From Candidatus Mediterraneibacter pullicola (lineage in GTDB: Bacteria > Bacillota > Clostridia > Lachnospirales > Lachnospiraceae), in assembly GCA_019117065.1 (NCBI GenBank), contig DXAK01000016.1:1-43117 (forward strand): 43,117 nt of DNA, given 5' to 3'. Positions 23,882 to 31,046 of this stretch are shown here, piece by piece (position 1 is the stretch's first letter; every line of letters starts with the position of its first letter). A program made the translations under genes and the position numbers. Under the pieces are notes generated by a model. The model saw only the letters and a program-made list of their open reading frames with translations, was not told where the DNA came from and did not search any database.

Positions 23882-24643
23882 TCAGCGTAAGAGGCTTTCC
23901 GCCATCTCTTTTCCTGCTTCGAGCACATAAAATGCCAGTTCGCGGATGCGTTCATCATTCATCCGGCTTGTGGGTGCGGAGATGCTAAAAGCGTACTTTG
24001 GGATTCCTGCAGGATCTTTCAGGCTGCACGCGATACATCGGACACCGATCTGGTTCTCTTCATTGTCCAGTGCATATCCTCTCTGCTGTATCTGTGCAAG
24101 CTCTTGCTGGAATTTTCCGTAGTCTGTGATGGTATGTTCTGTCAAAGGAGAAACGCCGCTGGCATTCCAGACTTCTTCTGCCTCCCAGCTGTCCATCTGG
24201 GCGAGCATTGCCTTTCCTACGCCAGAACAGTACAGAGGGATTCTGCTTCCGATGCGGGATACCATTTGCATCCCGTTGTTAAAAGATTCCACCTTGTCAA
24301 TGTACACAGCGTCTGTCCCGTCCCTCTCTACAAAATGCACCGTCTCGCCGCTGGCTTCCATCAGTTTGCGTAGATAAGGGCGGACGGTTTGGACAATATC
24401 AACCTTGCTCATAATCCGGTTTGCAATATCTACGATCTTAAACGTGGGCTCATACTTTCCGGTTGCGGGATCCTGCTTAGCGTATCCCATATAGATAAGG
24501 GAATTCAGCACCCGGTGAGCCGTAGTTTTGTTTAAGCTAAGAGTGGCGCTTAGATCCATCAGTCCGATACTCCCGGTATCCGCGAGAAGTTCTAGAGCCT
24601 GAAAAAGCCTGCCTGCCACTTGAATAGGATTCTTTTGTTCCAT
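23882..24643 (-). CDS. IclR-family regulator, probable KdgR-like repressor
   Basis: A 253-residue regulator. An N-terminal winged helix (IGLMDLSATLSLNKTTAHRVLNSL) is followed by the IclR effector-binding domain with YIDKVES, the SGVGKAMLA motif and a cysteine in RCIACSL. It is transcribed divergently from kdgA-kdgK. A 15-bp palindrome overlaps its own predicted transcription start, and a near-identical one lies in the kdgA leader. It is thus likely to repress both itself and kdgAK until 2-keto-3-deoxygluconate or a related effector appears; this is inferred from IclR/KdgR biology. ATG 24641-24643 is used, nine bases after GAGAGG; the ATG at 24652 touches that site. Confidence 0.9.
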   Translation of the reverse strand: MEQKNPIQVAGRLFQALELLADTGSIGLMDLSATLSLNKTTAHRVLNSLIYMGYAKQDPATGKYEPTFKIVDIANRIMSKVDIVQTVRPYLRKLMEASGETVHFVERDGTDAVYIDKVESFNNGMQMVSRIGSRIPLYCSGVGKAMLAQMDSWEAEEVWNASGVSPLTEHTITDYGKFQQELAQIQQRGYALDNEENQIGVRCIACSLKDPAGIPKYAFSISAPTSRMNDERIRELAFYVLEAGKEMAESLLR

Positions 24644-24663
24644 AGGTCTCATCCTCTCAATAG

Positions 24664-24678
24664 TTTCATATTATGAAA
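24664..24678 (-). promoter_or_regulatory. 15-bp palindrome in the IclR gene promoter (candidate IclR operator 1)
   Basis: TTTCATA-T-TATGAAA. It begins three bases after the -10 element of the minus-strand promoter and covers the expected start point. It differs from the copy at 24808-24822 only at the central base. Confidence 0.8.
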
Positions 24679-24681
24679 ACA

Positions 24682-24710
24682 ATAATATCATAAAACAATC
24701 TTAGGTTCAA
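24682..24710 (-). promoter_or_regulatory. Promoter of the IclR-family gene
   Basis: On the minus strand TTGAAC (24705-24710), 17-bp spacer ending in TGA, TATTAT (24682-24687). Confidence 0.65.
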
Positions 24711-24746
24711 GATCCATATTTTCTTATTTTTATTGAATTTTTTTAC

Positions 24747-24774
24747 TTGACATTTTAGTTTTGCGTATTATACT
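24747..24774 (+). promoter_or_regulatory. Promoter of kdgA-kdgK
   Basis: Consensus TTGACA (24747-24752), 16-bp spacer, TATACT (24769-24774). Confidence 0.75.
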
Positions 24775-24807
24775 TGCATGTAGAGAGTACCACATATAGA
24801 AAATGAA

Positions 24808-24822
24808 TTTCATAATATGAAA
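24808..24822 (+). promoter_or_regulatory. 15-bp palindrome in the kdgA leader (candidate IclR operator 2)
   Basis: TTTCATA-A-TATGAAA, about 27-41 bases after the predicted kdgA transcription start and just before the AAAGGAG ribosome site. A protein bound here would act as a roadblock. Confidence 0.8.
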
Positions 24823-24838
24823 CAAAAGGAGAATGGAA

Positions 24839-25480
24839 ATGAATGAAGTGTTGAAACAGATCGAAGAGATCGGTATCGTTCCTGTTGTTGTTCTTGACGA
24901 CGCGAAAGACGCAGAGGCGCTTGCTGAAGCTCTCTGTGAGGGAGGGCTGCCGTGTGCAGAGGTTACATTTCGCACGGATGCTGCAGAGGAATCCATCCGT
25001 ATCATGTCAGAGAAGTTTCCAAATATGCTGGTAGGAGCCGGAACTGTTCTGACCACAGAGCAGGTTGACCGCGCGATGGCAGCGGGCGCAAAGTTTATCG
25101 TAAGCCCGGGCCTGAACCCGAAAGTCGTAAAATACTGTGTTGAGAAGGGAATCCTTATCACACCTGGATGTGCGAATCCGAGCGATGTTGAGCAGGCGAT
25201 TGAGAACGGGCTTGAGGTCGTAAAGTTCTTTCCGGCAGAGCAGGCGGGCGGTCTGGCGTATATCAAGGCGATTGCAGCGCCGTACGTGGGGATGAAGTTT
25301 ATGCCCACAGGAGGCATTAGCCCGAAGAATGTAAAAGACTATCTTGCCTATGACAGAATCCTTGCCTGCGGCGGAAGCTGGATGGTAAAGGGAGATCTGA
25401 TAAAGGCAGGCGAATTTGATAAAATTAAAGAGCTTGTAAAAGAAGCAGTTGAAATCGTAAAGGAAAGCAGAGGTAAATAA
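24839..25480 (+). CDS. kdgA: KDPG/KHG aldolase (2-dehydro-3-deoxyphosphogluconate aldolase)
   Basis: A 213-residue class I aldolase of the KdgA/Eda family. It cleaves 2-keto-3-deoxy-6-phosphogluconate to pyruvate and glyceraldehyde-3-phosphate, and often also 4-hydroxy-2-oxoglutarate. The catalytic glutamate is in AEVTFRT, the Schiff-base lysine in EVVKFFPAEQAGG, and the phosphate-binding segment is MPTGGIS. The ATG at 24839 is chosen because AAAGGAG is well spaced from it; the ATG at 24833 is too close. kdgK starts 2 bp after its stop. Candidate operator 2 lies just upstream. Confidence 0.95.
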   Translation: MNEVLKQIEEIGIVPVVVLDDAKDAEALAEALCEGGLPCAEVTFRTDAAEESIRIMSEKFPNMLVGAGTVLTTEQVDRAMAAGAKFIVSPGLNPKVVKYCVEKGILITPGCANPSDVEQAIENGLEVVKFFPAEQAGGLAYIKAIAAPYVGMKFMPTGGISPKNVKDYLAYDRILACGGSWMVKGDLIKAGEFDKIKELVKEAVEIVKESRGK

Positions 25481-25482
25481 GA

Positions 25483-26508
25483 ATGGCAAAGAAAGTTATC
25501 ACATTTGGAGAGATCATGTTAAGACTGGCTCCGGAGGGATATTACCGTTTCGTACAGGCGGACACCTTTGGCGCTACATACGGCGGAGGGGAGGCAAACG
25601 TAGCCGTCTCTCTTGCAAACTACGGATTTGACGCAAAGTTTGTTACAAAGCTTCCGAAGCACGAGATCGGGCAGGCGGCTGTAAACTCTCTGAGAAGATA
25701 CGGAGTCGACACATCTTATATCGCGCGCGGCGGTGACAGAGTGGGTATCTACTTCCTCGAGAAAGGCGCTTCCCAGCGTCCGTCCAAGGTCATCTATGAC
25801 CGTGCAGGCTCTTCAATCGCTACAGCGTCCGCATCTGATTTTGATTGGAGAGAGATCTTCGACGGGGCTGAGTGGTTCCACTTTACCGGTATTACTCCGG
25901 CGCTGAACGACGAGGTAGCTGCTATTTGTCTGGAAGCCTGCAAGGCTGCTAAAGAGGCGGGAGTCACCATTTCCTGTGACTTAAACTATAGAAATAAGCT
26001 GTGGTCAAAAGAAAAAGCGGGCAGGATCATGGGCGAGCTTTGCCAGTATGTTGATGTGTGCATTGCAAATGAAGAGGATGCTTCCGATGTGTTCGGCATC
26101 AAAGCGGCTGACACAGATGTTACCAAGGGTGAGGTAAACCATGAAGGATACAAAGAGGTGGCAAAACAACTTGCAGACAGATTCGGATTTTCCAAGGTTG
26201 CCATTACCCTGCGCGAGTCTATCTCCGCGAACGATAACAAGTGGTCTGCCATGCTCTATGACGGGACTGATTATTATTTCAGTAAAAAATATACCATGCA
26301 CATCGTTGACCGTGTAGGAGGCGGCGACAGTTTTGGCGGCGGTCTTATTTGCGCATGTTTAAATGGATATGATTCCCAAGCAGCTATCGAGTTTGCAGTT
26401 GCGGCTTCCTGCCTGAAACATACGATAGAAGGGGATCTCAACATGGTATCTATGGATGAAGTGCTCAAACTTGCCGGCGGAGATGCTTCCGGCCGTGTTC
26501 AGAGATAA
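25483..26508 (+). CDS. kdgK: 2-keto-3-deoxygluconate kinase (PfkB family)
   Basis: A 341-residue sugar kinase that phosphorylates 2-keto-3-deoxygluconate at position 6, feeding the adjacent aldolase. PfkB signatures are the N-terminal TYGGGEANVAVSLANYG and the C-terminal VDRVGGGDSFGGGL with the catalytic Asp. CDLNYRNKLWS is typical of KDG kinases. It overlaps no gene but is only 2 bp from kdgA, with AGAGG inside the end of kdgA as ribosome site. A weak GC-rich hairpin follows at 26548. Confidence 0.93.
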   Translation: MAKKVITFGEIMLRLAPEGYYRFVQADTFGATYGGGEANVAVSLANYGFDAKFVTKLPKHEIGQAAVNSLRRYGVDTSYIARGGDRVGIYFLEKGASQRPSKVIYDRAGSSIATASASDFDWREIFDGAEWFHFTGITPALNDEVAAICLEACKAAKEAGVTISCDLNYRNKLWSKEKAGRIMGELCQYVDVCIANEEDASDVFGIKAADTDVTKGEVNHEGYKEVAKQLADRFGFSKVAITLRESISANDNKWSAMLYDGTDYYFSKKYTMHIVDRVGGGDSFGGGLICACLNGYDSQAAIEFAVAASCLKHTIEGDLNMVSMDEVLKLAGGDASGRVQR

Positions 26509-26547
26509 TTTTGACGACGTAAAATTTATATAAACCCAACTTTTTCG

Positions 26548-26573
26548 GGGATGCTGCCTGCGAGCGGCATCCC
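26548..26573 (+). terminator. Possible terminator after kdgK
   Basis: GGGATGC (26548-26554) pairs with GCATCCC (26567-26573), extended by TGC/GCG with one wobble; TGCCTCTTTAT follows, a poor T-run. Confidence 0.5.
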
Positions 26574-26619
26574 TGCCTCTTTATACAGGAAATGTGCACG
26601 GTGAAAAACTGATGCGGGG

Positions 26620-26648
26620 TTGTACTTAGACATCTCCTGTGGTAAGAT
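26620..26648 (+). promoter_or_regulatory. Promoter of the HD-domain hydrolase gene
   Basis: TTGTAC (26620-26625), 17-bp spacer, TAAGAT (26643-26648). Confidence 0.5.
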
Positions 26649-26709
26649 TTATTTGACAACTTATAAACATTCCAGCCGGGATGAGAGGGAGATTTACGGA
26701 GGGCATGTC

Positions 26710-27285
26710 ATGATAGATGACGCGATAGAATTTGCGACGAAGGCGCACGAGGGACAGTTTCGGAAGGGAACGAGGAGACCGTATATCGTTCATCCCATCG
26801 AGGTGGCAGATATCGTGGCCACTATGACGAAGGACGAGGAAGTGATCTGTGCGGCAGTGCTTCACGATACGATTGAGGATTGCCGGGGAATCACAAAGGA
26901 TATTCTGAAGCTTAGGTTTGGCAGCCGGGTAGCGGATATCGTGATGCAGGAGAGCGAGGATAAATCCTGTACATGGGAGGAGCGCAAGGGTGCTACCATC
27001 AGCCGGCTCAAGAATGCTCCCGTGGAAGTACAGATGATCGGCCTTGCGGATAAGCTGTCTAATATGCGTGACATCGACCGGGATTATCCGGTGGCAGGGG
27101 ATGCCTTATGGACCCGCTTTCGCATGCAGAGCAAAGAAGCGTTGGCATGGTATTATAAGAGCATACGTGACGTACTGGAAGAGCGTTTTAAAGGTGTACC
27201 GGCATATGAGGAATACTGTGTGCTGATCCATAAAAATTTTGGTCCCGGACCTGCGCATATGGGATGGCAAGAGACGGGAAAATGA
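26710..27285 (+). CDS. Single-domain HD phosphohydrolase, MESH1/SpoT-type (p)ppGpp hydrolase-like
   Basis: A 191-residue protein made essentially of the HD hydrolase domain of the RelA/SpoT family. Motifs: YIVHPIEVA (first His), VLHDTIED (HD pair), FGSRVADIV and GLADKLSNMRDI (Asp). No synthetase, TGS or ACT domain is present, as in small alarmone hydrolases such as metazoan MESH1. The likely reaction is removal of 3'-pyrophosphate from (p)ppGpp, Mn2+-dependent, but other nucleotide substrates are possible. ATG 26710 with GGAGGG upstream is chosen over a longer frame from 26620, which begins in the promoter. It stands alone between kdgK and a convergent gene. Confidence 0.85.
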   Translation: MIDDAIEFATKAHEGQFRKGTRRPYIVHPIEVADIVATMTKDEEVICAAVLHDTIEDCRGITKDILKLRFGSRVADIVMQESEDKSCTWEERKGATISRLKNAPVEVQMIGLADKLSNMRDIDRDYPVAGDALWTRFRMQSKEALAWYYKSIRDVLEERFKGVPAYEEYCVLIHKNFGPGPAHMGWQETGK

Positions 27286-27334
27286 GCAGACTGCCGGACT
27301 GTAATTGTACTGCGGCGCCGTACTGCCGATGGAG

Positions 27335-27850
27335 CTAAGGCTCTTGAAAGAGGCCAATTCCGGGAGGCAGAAAGGTAAACCAGAAAAATGCCAGTGTAAG
27401 GAGGATGGTCAGCCAAGAGATCAGTTTCCTCTGTCTATATATTCTGTGAGAAGATTTCCCCTTCCATGCGATATAAAATACGACCACAATGCTGATAAAA
27501 AAGATGGAGATATCCACGAAAGTTATGTTTTTCCCGAGGATTCCTGAGTAAACATAGAAAAGCACCGGAATAAGAAAGGTGCCAGCCAGATTGCCTGTAA
27601 TGAGAGCGGGATACAAAGAGGGATAGGCGTTTCGTATGGCACGTGGCATAAAGAACGACCAGAGCAGGACGGGAAAGAAGACTAGTTTCATATGCTCCCA
27701 CGTAGATTCATTTACCGGCGAAAAGAGGGCAATGCCCCGGGAATACCCGCTCCATTCATAGAAAAAATGTGACAGGGTGCCAAGTATGGCAGTGGAGATC
27801 AGCCCTGTGACGAGATAAAATTTAATATGCGTTATTGTGGTTTGTTCCAT
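27335..27850 (-). CDS. DUF6512-like integral membrane protein
   Basis: A 171-residue protein with four to five hydrophobic helices. The segment FSPVNESTWEHMKLVFFPVL after the first helix is recognisable in a family of uncharacterised Firmicutes membrane proteins (DUF6512, by recollection). No catalytic motif or transport signature is visible. The only candidate ribosome site, GGGGG, is the end of a perfect 12-bp hairpin stem (27858-27898), so translation may be restricted. It lies downstream of the AGCS symporter gene on the same strand, 86 bp away, without a clear terminator between them, so cotranscription is possible. Confidence 0.7.
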   Translation of the reverse strand: MEQTTITHIKFYLVTGLISTAILGTLSHFFYEWSGYSRGIALFSPVNESTWEHMKLVFFPVLLWSFFMPRAIRNAYPSLYPALITGNLAGTFLIPVLFYVYSGILGKNITFVDISIFFISIVVVFYIAWKGKSSHRIYRQRKLISWLTILLTLAFFWFTFLPPGIGLFQEP

Positions 27851-27857
27851 AAGATTA

Positions 27858-27898
27858 CCCCCGTATACTGTAGATGCTGTATATATAGTATACGGGGG
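27858..27898 (-). promoter_or_regulatory. Perfect 12-bp inverted repeat covering a ribosome binding site
   Basis: Arms CCCCCGTATACT (27858-27869 on plus) and AGTATACGGGGG (27887-27898) with a 17-base loop. On the minus strand the 3' arm ends in GGGGG, seven bases from the ATG of the DUF6512-like gene. In RNA the stem would hide the ribosome site; in DNA it could be an operator. It could also act as a weak terminator for the upstream symporter. Confidence 0.7.
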
Positions 27899-27936
27899 CG
27901 CTTTATTTTTATTCTACGGGCAAGTCCTTTGGACCG

Positions 27937-29340
27937 TCAGTTCCAGAAATCAGTCTTGTTCTTTAACTGAATATCTGCGGCCCTAAACACCGGGTTCTTC
28001 CCGGCTTTCTTCTGCTTTATATAATCCTGCATCGCGCGGATAGCCGGTCCGCCAAGAATGAGAATGACAGGAAGATTGATCAGCGCCATCAGTCCCATGA
28101 GTACGTCGGCGGTATTCCACACAAGCCCGAATTCCATTGTCGCTCCGACAAGAACAATCAAGGCGGCGATGATTCGGAAACATGTGATCAGGATTTTGCC
28201 CGGCTTTCTCCCGCAGAGGAATTTTAATCCCATCTCGGCATAATAAAAATTGCCGATTAGCGTAGTGAATGCAAACAGGCAGAGTGCGATCGTGATAAAA
28301 ATGGTGCCAAATCCGCCAAGAGAGTTGGATGCGGCCGCCTGTACCCACTTCATCCCGGCCATATCCTCAGCGGGGGCAACTCCCGAACAGAGTAGCATGA
28401 ATGCTGTGGCAGAACAGATCAGGATCGTGTCGATAAATACGGAGAGCATCTGTACCAGCCCTTGCTTGACTGGGTGAGAGACGGAAGCGCTTGCGGCAGC
28501 ATTAGGCGCAGAGCCCACACCGGCCTCGTTAGAGAAAAGCCCTCTTTTGATTCCCTGCATTACGCAGGAGCCTGCAAACCCACCAAATATTGCCTGAATA
28601 TCGAAAGCATTTCCGAATATGTCGGCGAACATCTTAGGGATTGCATGGTAGTGGATTACGACGATGAAAAGTGATACGCCCAGATAAAAGATACCCATTA
28701 ACGGGACGAGCACGCCTGTGATCTTAGAGATCTGCTTACTTCCTCCAAAGATAGACGCCGCGAATATGAGCGCAAGGAAGACGCCTATGATCACCGGAGT
28801 GGTCTTTTCATTAAAAAAGTCATATGCCCGGAAGGAGTCCGCGATGTTAAAAGAAGCTACAAGGTTGAATCCACCCATGTAGGTCATGATGAGCACAACG
28901 GCAAATAAAACGCCGATCCAGTGCTTTTTGAGCGCTGCCTGAATATAATAGGCAGGACCGCCGTAGGAGCTGCCGTCCTCCGCGCGGTGCTTGTAGATCT
29001 GAGCCAGTGTACTCTCGATAAATGCGGAAGCGCTTCCGAGAATCGCAGTCAGCCACATCCAGAATACGGCGCCCGCGCCGCCTAGACAGATGGCTGTCGA
29101 TATGCCAGCAATATTTCCGGTTCCTACCCGCGAAGCAGTAGATACCATAAGGGCTTGAAATGATGAGAGCCCTTTTTCATCATCGCCGGGCTGCGCTACG
29201 ACGCGGAGCGATTCCACAAACATGCGGAACTGGACGAATCGTGTTCGGAATGTGAACCAGATTCCCACAGCCAGCAGCAGGATGATCAGGATATAACTGT
29301 AAAGCAGGTCGCTTAATGTGTTGATGATTTCTGCAAACAT
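27937..29340 (-). CDS. Alanine/glycine:cation symporter (AGCS family), second copy
   Basis: A 467-residue polytopic transporter. Signatures: RTRFVQFRMF, STASRVGTGNIAGISTAICLGGAGAVFWMW, the RGLFSNEAGVGSAPNAAASA loop and the tyrosine-rich LIGNFYYAEMGLKFL. It is clearly a different subgroup from the copy at 3643 (for example SRVGTGNIAG against STIGTGNIIG), so the two probably differ in substrate or regulation. ATG 29338-29340 is used with GGAG seven bases upstream; the frame stays open to 29442 but that part is leader. Its promoter (29460-29488) is divergent from murE. The leader of about 110 bases holds no riboswitch I can identify. Confidence 0.92.
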   Translation of the reverse strand: MFAEIINTLSDLLYSYILIILLLAVGIWFTFRTRFVQFRMFVESLRVVAQPGDDEKGLSSFQALMVSTASRVGTGNIAGISTAICLGGAGAVFWMWLTAILGSASAFIESTLAQIYKHRAEDGSSYGGPAYYIQAALKKHWIGVLFAVVLIMTYMGGFNLVASFNIADSFRAYDFFNEKTTPVIIGVFLALIFAASIFGGSKQISKITGVLVPLMGIFYLGVSLFIVVIHYHAIPKMFADIFGNAFDIQAIFGGFAGSCVMQGIKRGLFSNEAGVGSAPNAAASASVSHPVKQGLVQMLSVFIDTILICSATAFMLLCSGVAPAEDMAGMKWVQAAASNSLGGFGTIFITIALCLFAFTTLIGNFYYAEMGLKFLCGRKPGKILITCFRIIAALIVLVGATMEFGLVWNTADVLMGLMALINLPVILILGGPAIRAMQDYIKQKKAGKNPVFRAADIQLKNKTDFWN

Positions 29341-29459
29341 TTTCTTCTCCTCTCTTTCTTTCAGCGCCGCGATTAGTGCGCTGTCGATTATGTATACTTC
29401 CCGGTGTGAGAGTTTCGATATTGGGTCTGATATCACCGGCAAGCCACAGACGGTTATTT

Positions 29460-29488
29460 ATTATATAGCAAGGCGCTTGTTTTGTCCA
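29460..29488 (-). promoter_or_regulatory. Promoter of the second AGCS symporter gene
   Basis: On the minus strand TGGACA (29483-29488), 17-bp spacer, consensus TATAAT (29460-29465). Confidence 0.75.
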
Positions 29489-29504
29489 GAAAAGGCGCTA
29501 TCCT

Positions 29505-29533
29505 TTGCATCACAAGAAGGATTGTGTTATCCT
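29505..29533 (+). promoter_or_regulatory. Promoter of the murE operon
   Basis: TTGCAT (29505-29510), 17-bp spacer, TATCCT (29528-29533), 40 bases ahead of the GTG start of murE; divergent from the symporter promoter with 16 bp between the two -35 boxes. Confidence 0.55.
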
Positions 29534-29572
29534 AATATGAGACAATGTGACAATAAACGAGGAGGAAATATC

Positions 29573-31042
29573 GTGAGATTAGATGAACTCTTAGAACGTT
29601 TGGAATATGAAGTGATTCAGGGGAGCGGTGAGACTAAGATCACAACTCTTGCCAATGACTCTAGGAAAGTGCAGAAGGGAAGCGTGTTTGTATGTATTAG
29701 CGGGGCGGTTTCCGACGGACATAGGTTCGCGGCAGATGTGTGCGCGAAAGGCGTTACTGCGATTGTTGTGGAGAAAGACGTGGAAGTGCCGGAGCATGTG
29801 ACAGTTATCAGGGTAGAAGATACGCGGTATGCGCTCGCTCTTATGTCGGCGGCATATTTCAGATATCCGGCGGAGAAGTTAAAGGTGATTGGTATTACCG
29901 GAACAAAGGGAAAGACAACCACCACATACATGATCCGTTCCATCTTAGAGAGGGTGGGACACAAAGTAGGACTGATTGGCACGATCGAGTCGATCATTGG
30001 CAGCCGCACGATCCCCGCGGCAAATACAACGCCGGAATCATTTACGATTCATCAGTATTTTTCTGAGATGGTGAAGGCTGGATGCGACAGCGTGGTCATG
30101 GAAGTATCTTCGCAGGGGCTAATGCTTCATCGCACAGCAGGTATCCCGTTTGAGATCGGCATATTTACCAATCTAGGGAAAGACCATATCGGGCCCAATG
30201 AACACAAGGATTTTGATGATTATAAGAGATGCAAGGCAATGTTGTTTAAACAGTGCAGACTTGGCGTTGCAAATGTAGATGATCCGCATTTTGAAGATAT
30301 TTTCAAGGACGCCACATGCCGTGCCGAGACATTCGGCTTCTCTGGGAAAGCGGATCTGCGCGCGGAAAATGTGAATCTTGTATCAAGACCGGGATACTTG
30401 GGTGTTGCATACCATGTATCCGGTTTAATGGATTTTGACGTGGAGATTAATATACCGGGCACGTTCAGTGTGTATAATTCACTGACAGCTATCGCAGTGT
30501 GCCGTCATTTCGGAGTTCCTGTAGACAAGATCAAGGAGGCGCTTAAAGAAGCGAAGGTAAAAGGGCGCATTGAAATGATCAAGGTGTCGGATGAATTTAC
30601 TCTGATGATTGATTATGCCCACAATGCGATGAGCCTTGAGAGCCTTCTGACTACACTGAAGGAGTACCGGCCCAAGCGTCTTGTCTGCCTCTTCGGATGC
30701 GGAGGAAACCGTTCTAAAGACAGGCGCTACGAGATGGGAGAGGTATCAGGAAGGCTTGCCGATCTTACAATTATCACATCGGATAATCCAAGATTCGAGG
30801 ATCCACAGGATATTATCGACGACATTAAAATAGGAATCGGGAAGACGGGCGGGAAATATGTAGAAATCTGCGACCGTAAGGAAGCGATTAAATACGCCAT
30901 CGAGAACGGACGCCGGGGAGATGTGATTGTGCTGGCGGGAAAAGGCCATGAGGATTATCAGGAGATCAAAGGTGTAAAATATCCTATGGACGAGCGCGTG
31001 TTGATCGCAGAAGTTCTTGAAGAGTTGAAAGAGGGAAGATAA
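29573..31042 (+). CDS. murE: UDP-MurNAc-L-Ala-D-Glu:meso-diaminopimelate ligase MurE
   Basis: A 489-residue Mur ligase that adds the third amino acid to the peptidoglycan precursor in the cytoplasm. The ATP site is GITGTKGKTTTTYM, the central domain contains the NTTPES and EVSSQGL segments, and the C-terminal domain has SDNPRFEDP. DNPR is the motif of enzymes that add meso-diaminopimelate rather than lysine. Start GTG 29573 is preceded by GAGGAGG at seven bases; the long open extension to 29318 runs through the divergent promoters and is not coding. It heads the priA gene cluster instead of the usual mur/dcw cluster. The priA start is 4 bp downstream. Confidence 0.94.
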   Translation: MRLDELLERLEYEVIQGSGETKITTLANDSRKVQKGSVFVCISGAVSDGHRFAADVCAKGVTAIVVEKDVEVPEHVTVIRVEDTRYALALMSAAYFRYPAEKLKVIGITGTKGKTTTTYMIRSILERVGHKVGLIGTIESIIGSRTIPAANTTPESFTIHQYFSEMVKAGCDSVVMEVSSQGLMLHRTAGIPFEIGIFTNLGKDHIGPNEHKDFDDYKRCKAMLFKQCRLGVANVDDPHFEDIFKDATCRAETFGFSGKADLRAENVNLVSRPGYLGVAYHVSGLMDFDVEINIPGTFSVYNSLTAIAVCRHFGVPVDKIKEALKEAKVKGRIEMIKVSDEFTLMIDYAHNAMSLESLLTTLKEYRPKRLVCLFGCGGNRSKDRRYEMGEVSGRLADLTIITSDNPRFEDPQDIIDDIKIGIGKTGGKYVEICDRKEAIKYAIENGRRGDVIVLAGKGHEDYQEIKGVKYPMDERVLIAEVLEELKEGR

Positions 31043-31046
31043 TTTC

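Noticed and set aside
24730-25317. A 195-codon minus-strand frame opposite kdgA
   Set aside because: It is a shadow of the well-supported kdgA gene, rich in Ser/Ala/Pro, and would cross the kdgA promoter.
29341-29459. Possible glycine riboswitch in the leader of the second AGCS symporter
   Set aside because: I looked for the conserved glycine-aptamer segments and did not find them in order; only a small CTCTC/GAGAG pairing is visible.
29318-29572. N-terminal extension of murE to 29318
   Set aside because: It would overlap the symporter start and both divergent promoters; GTG 29573 has a strong ribosome site and fits the family length.
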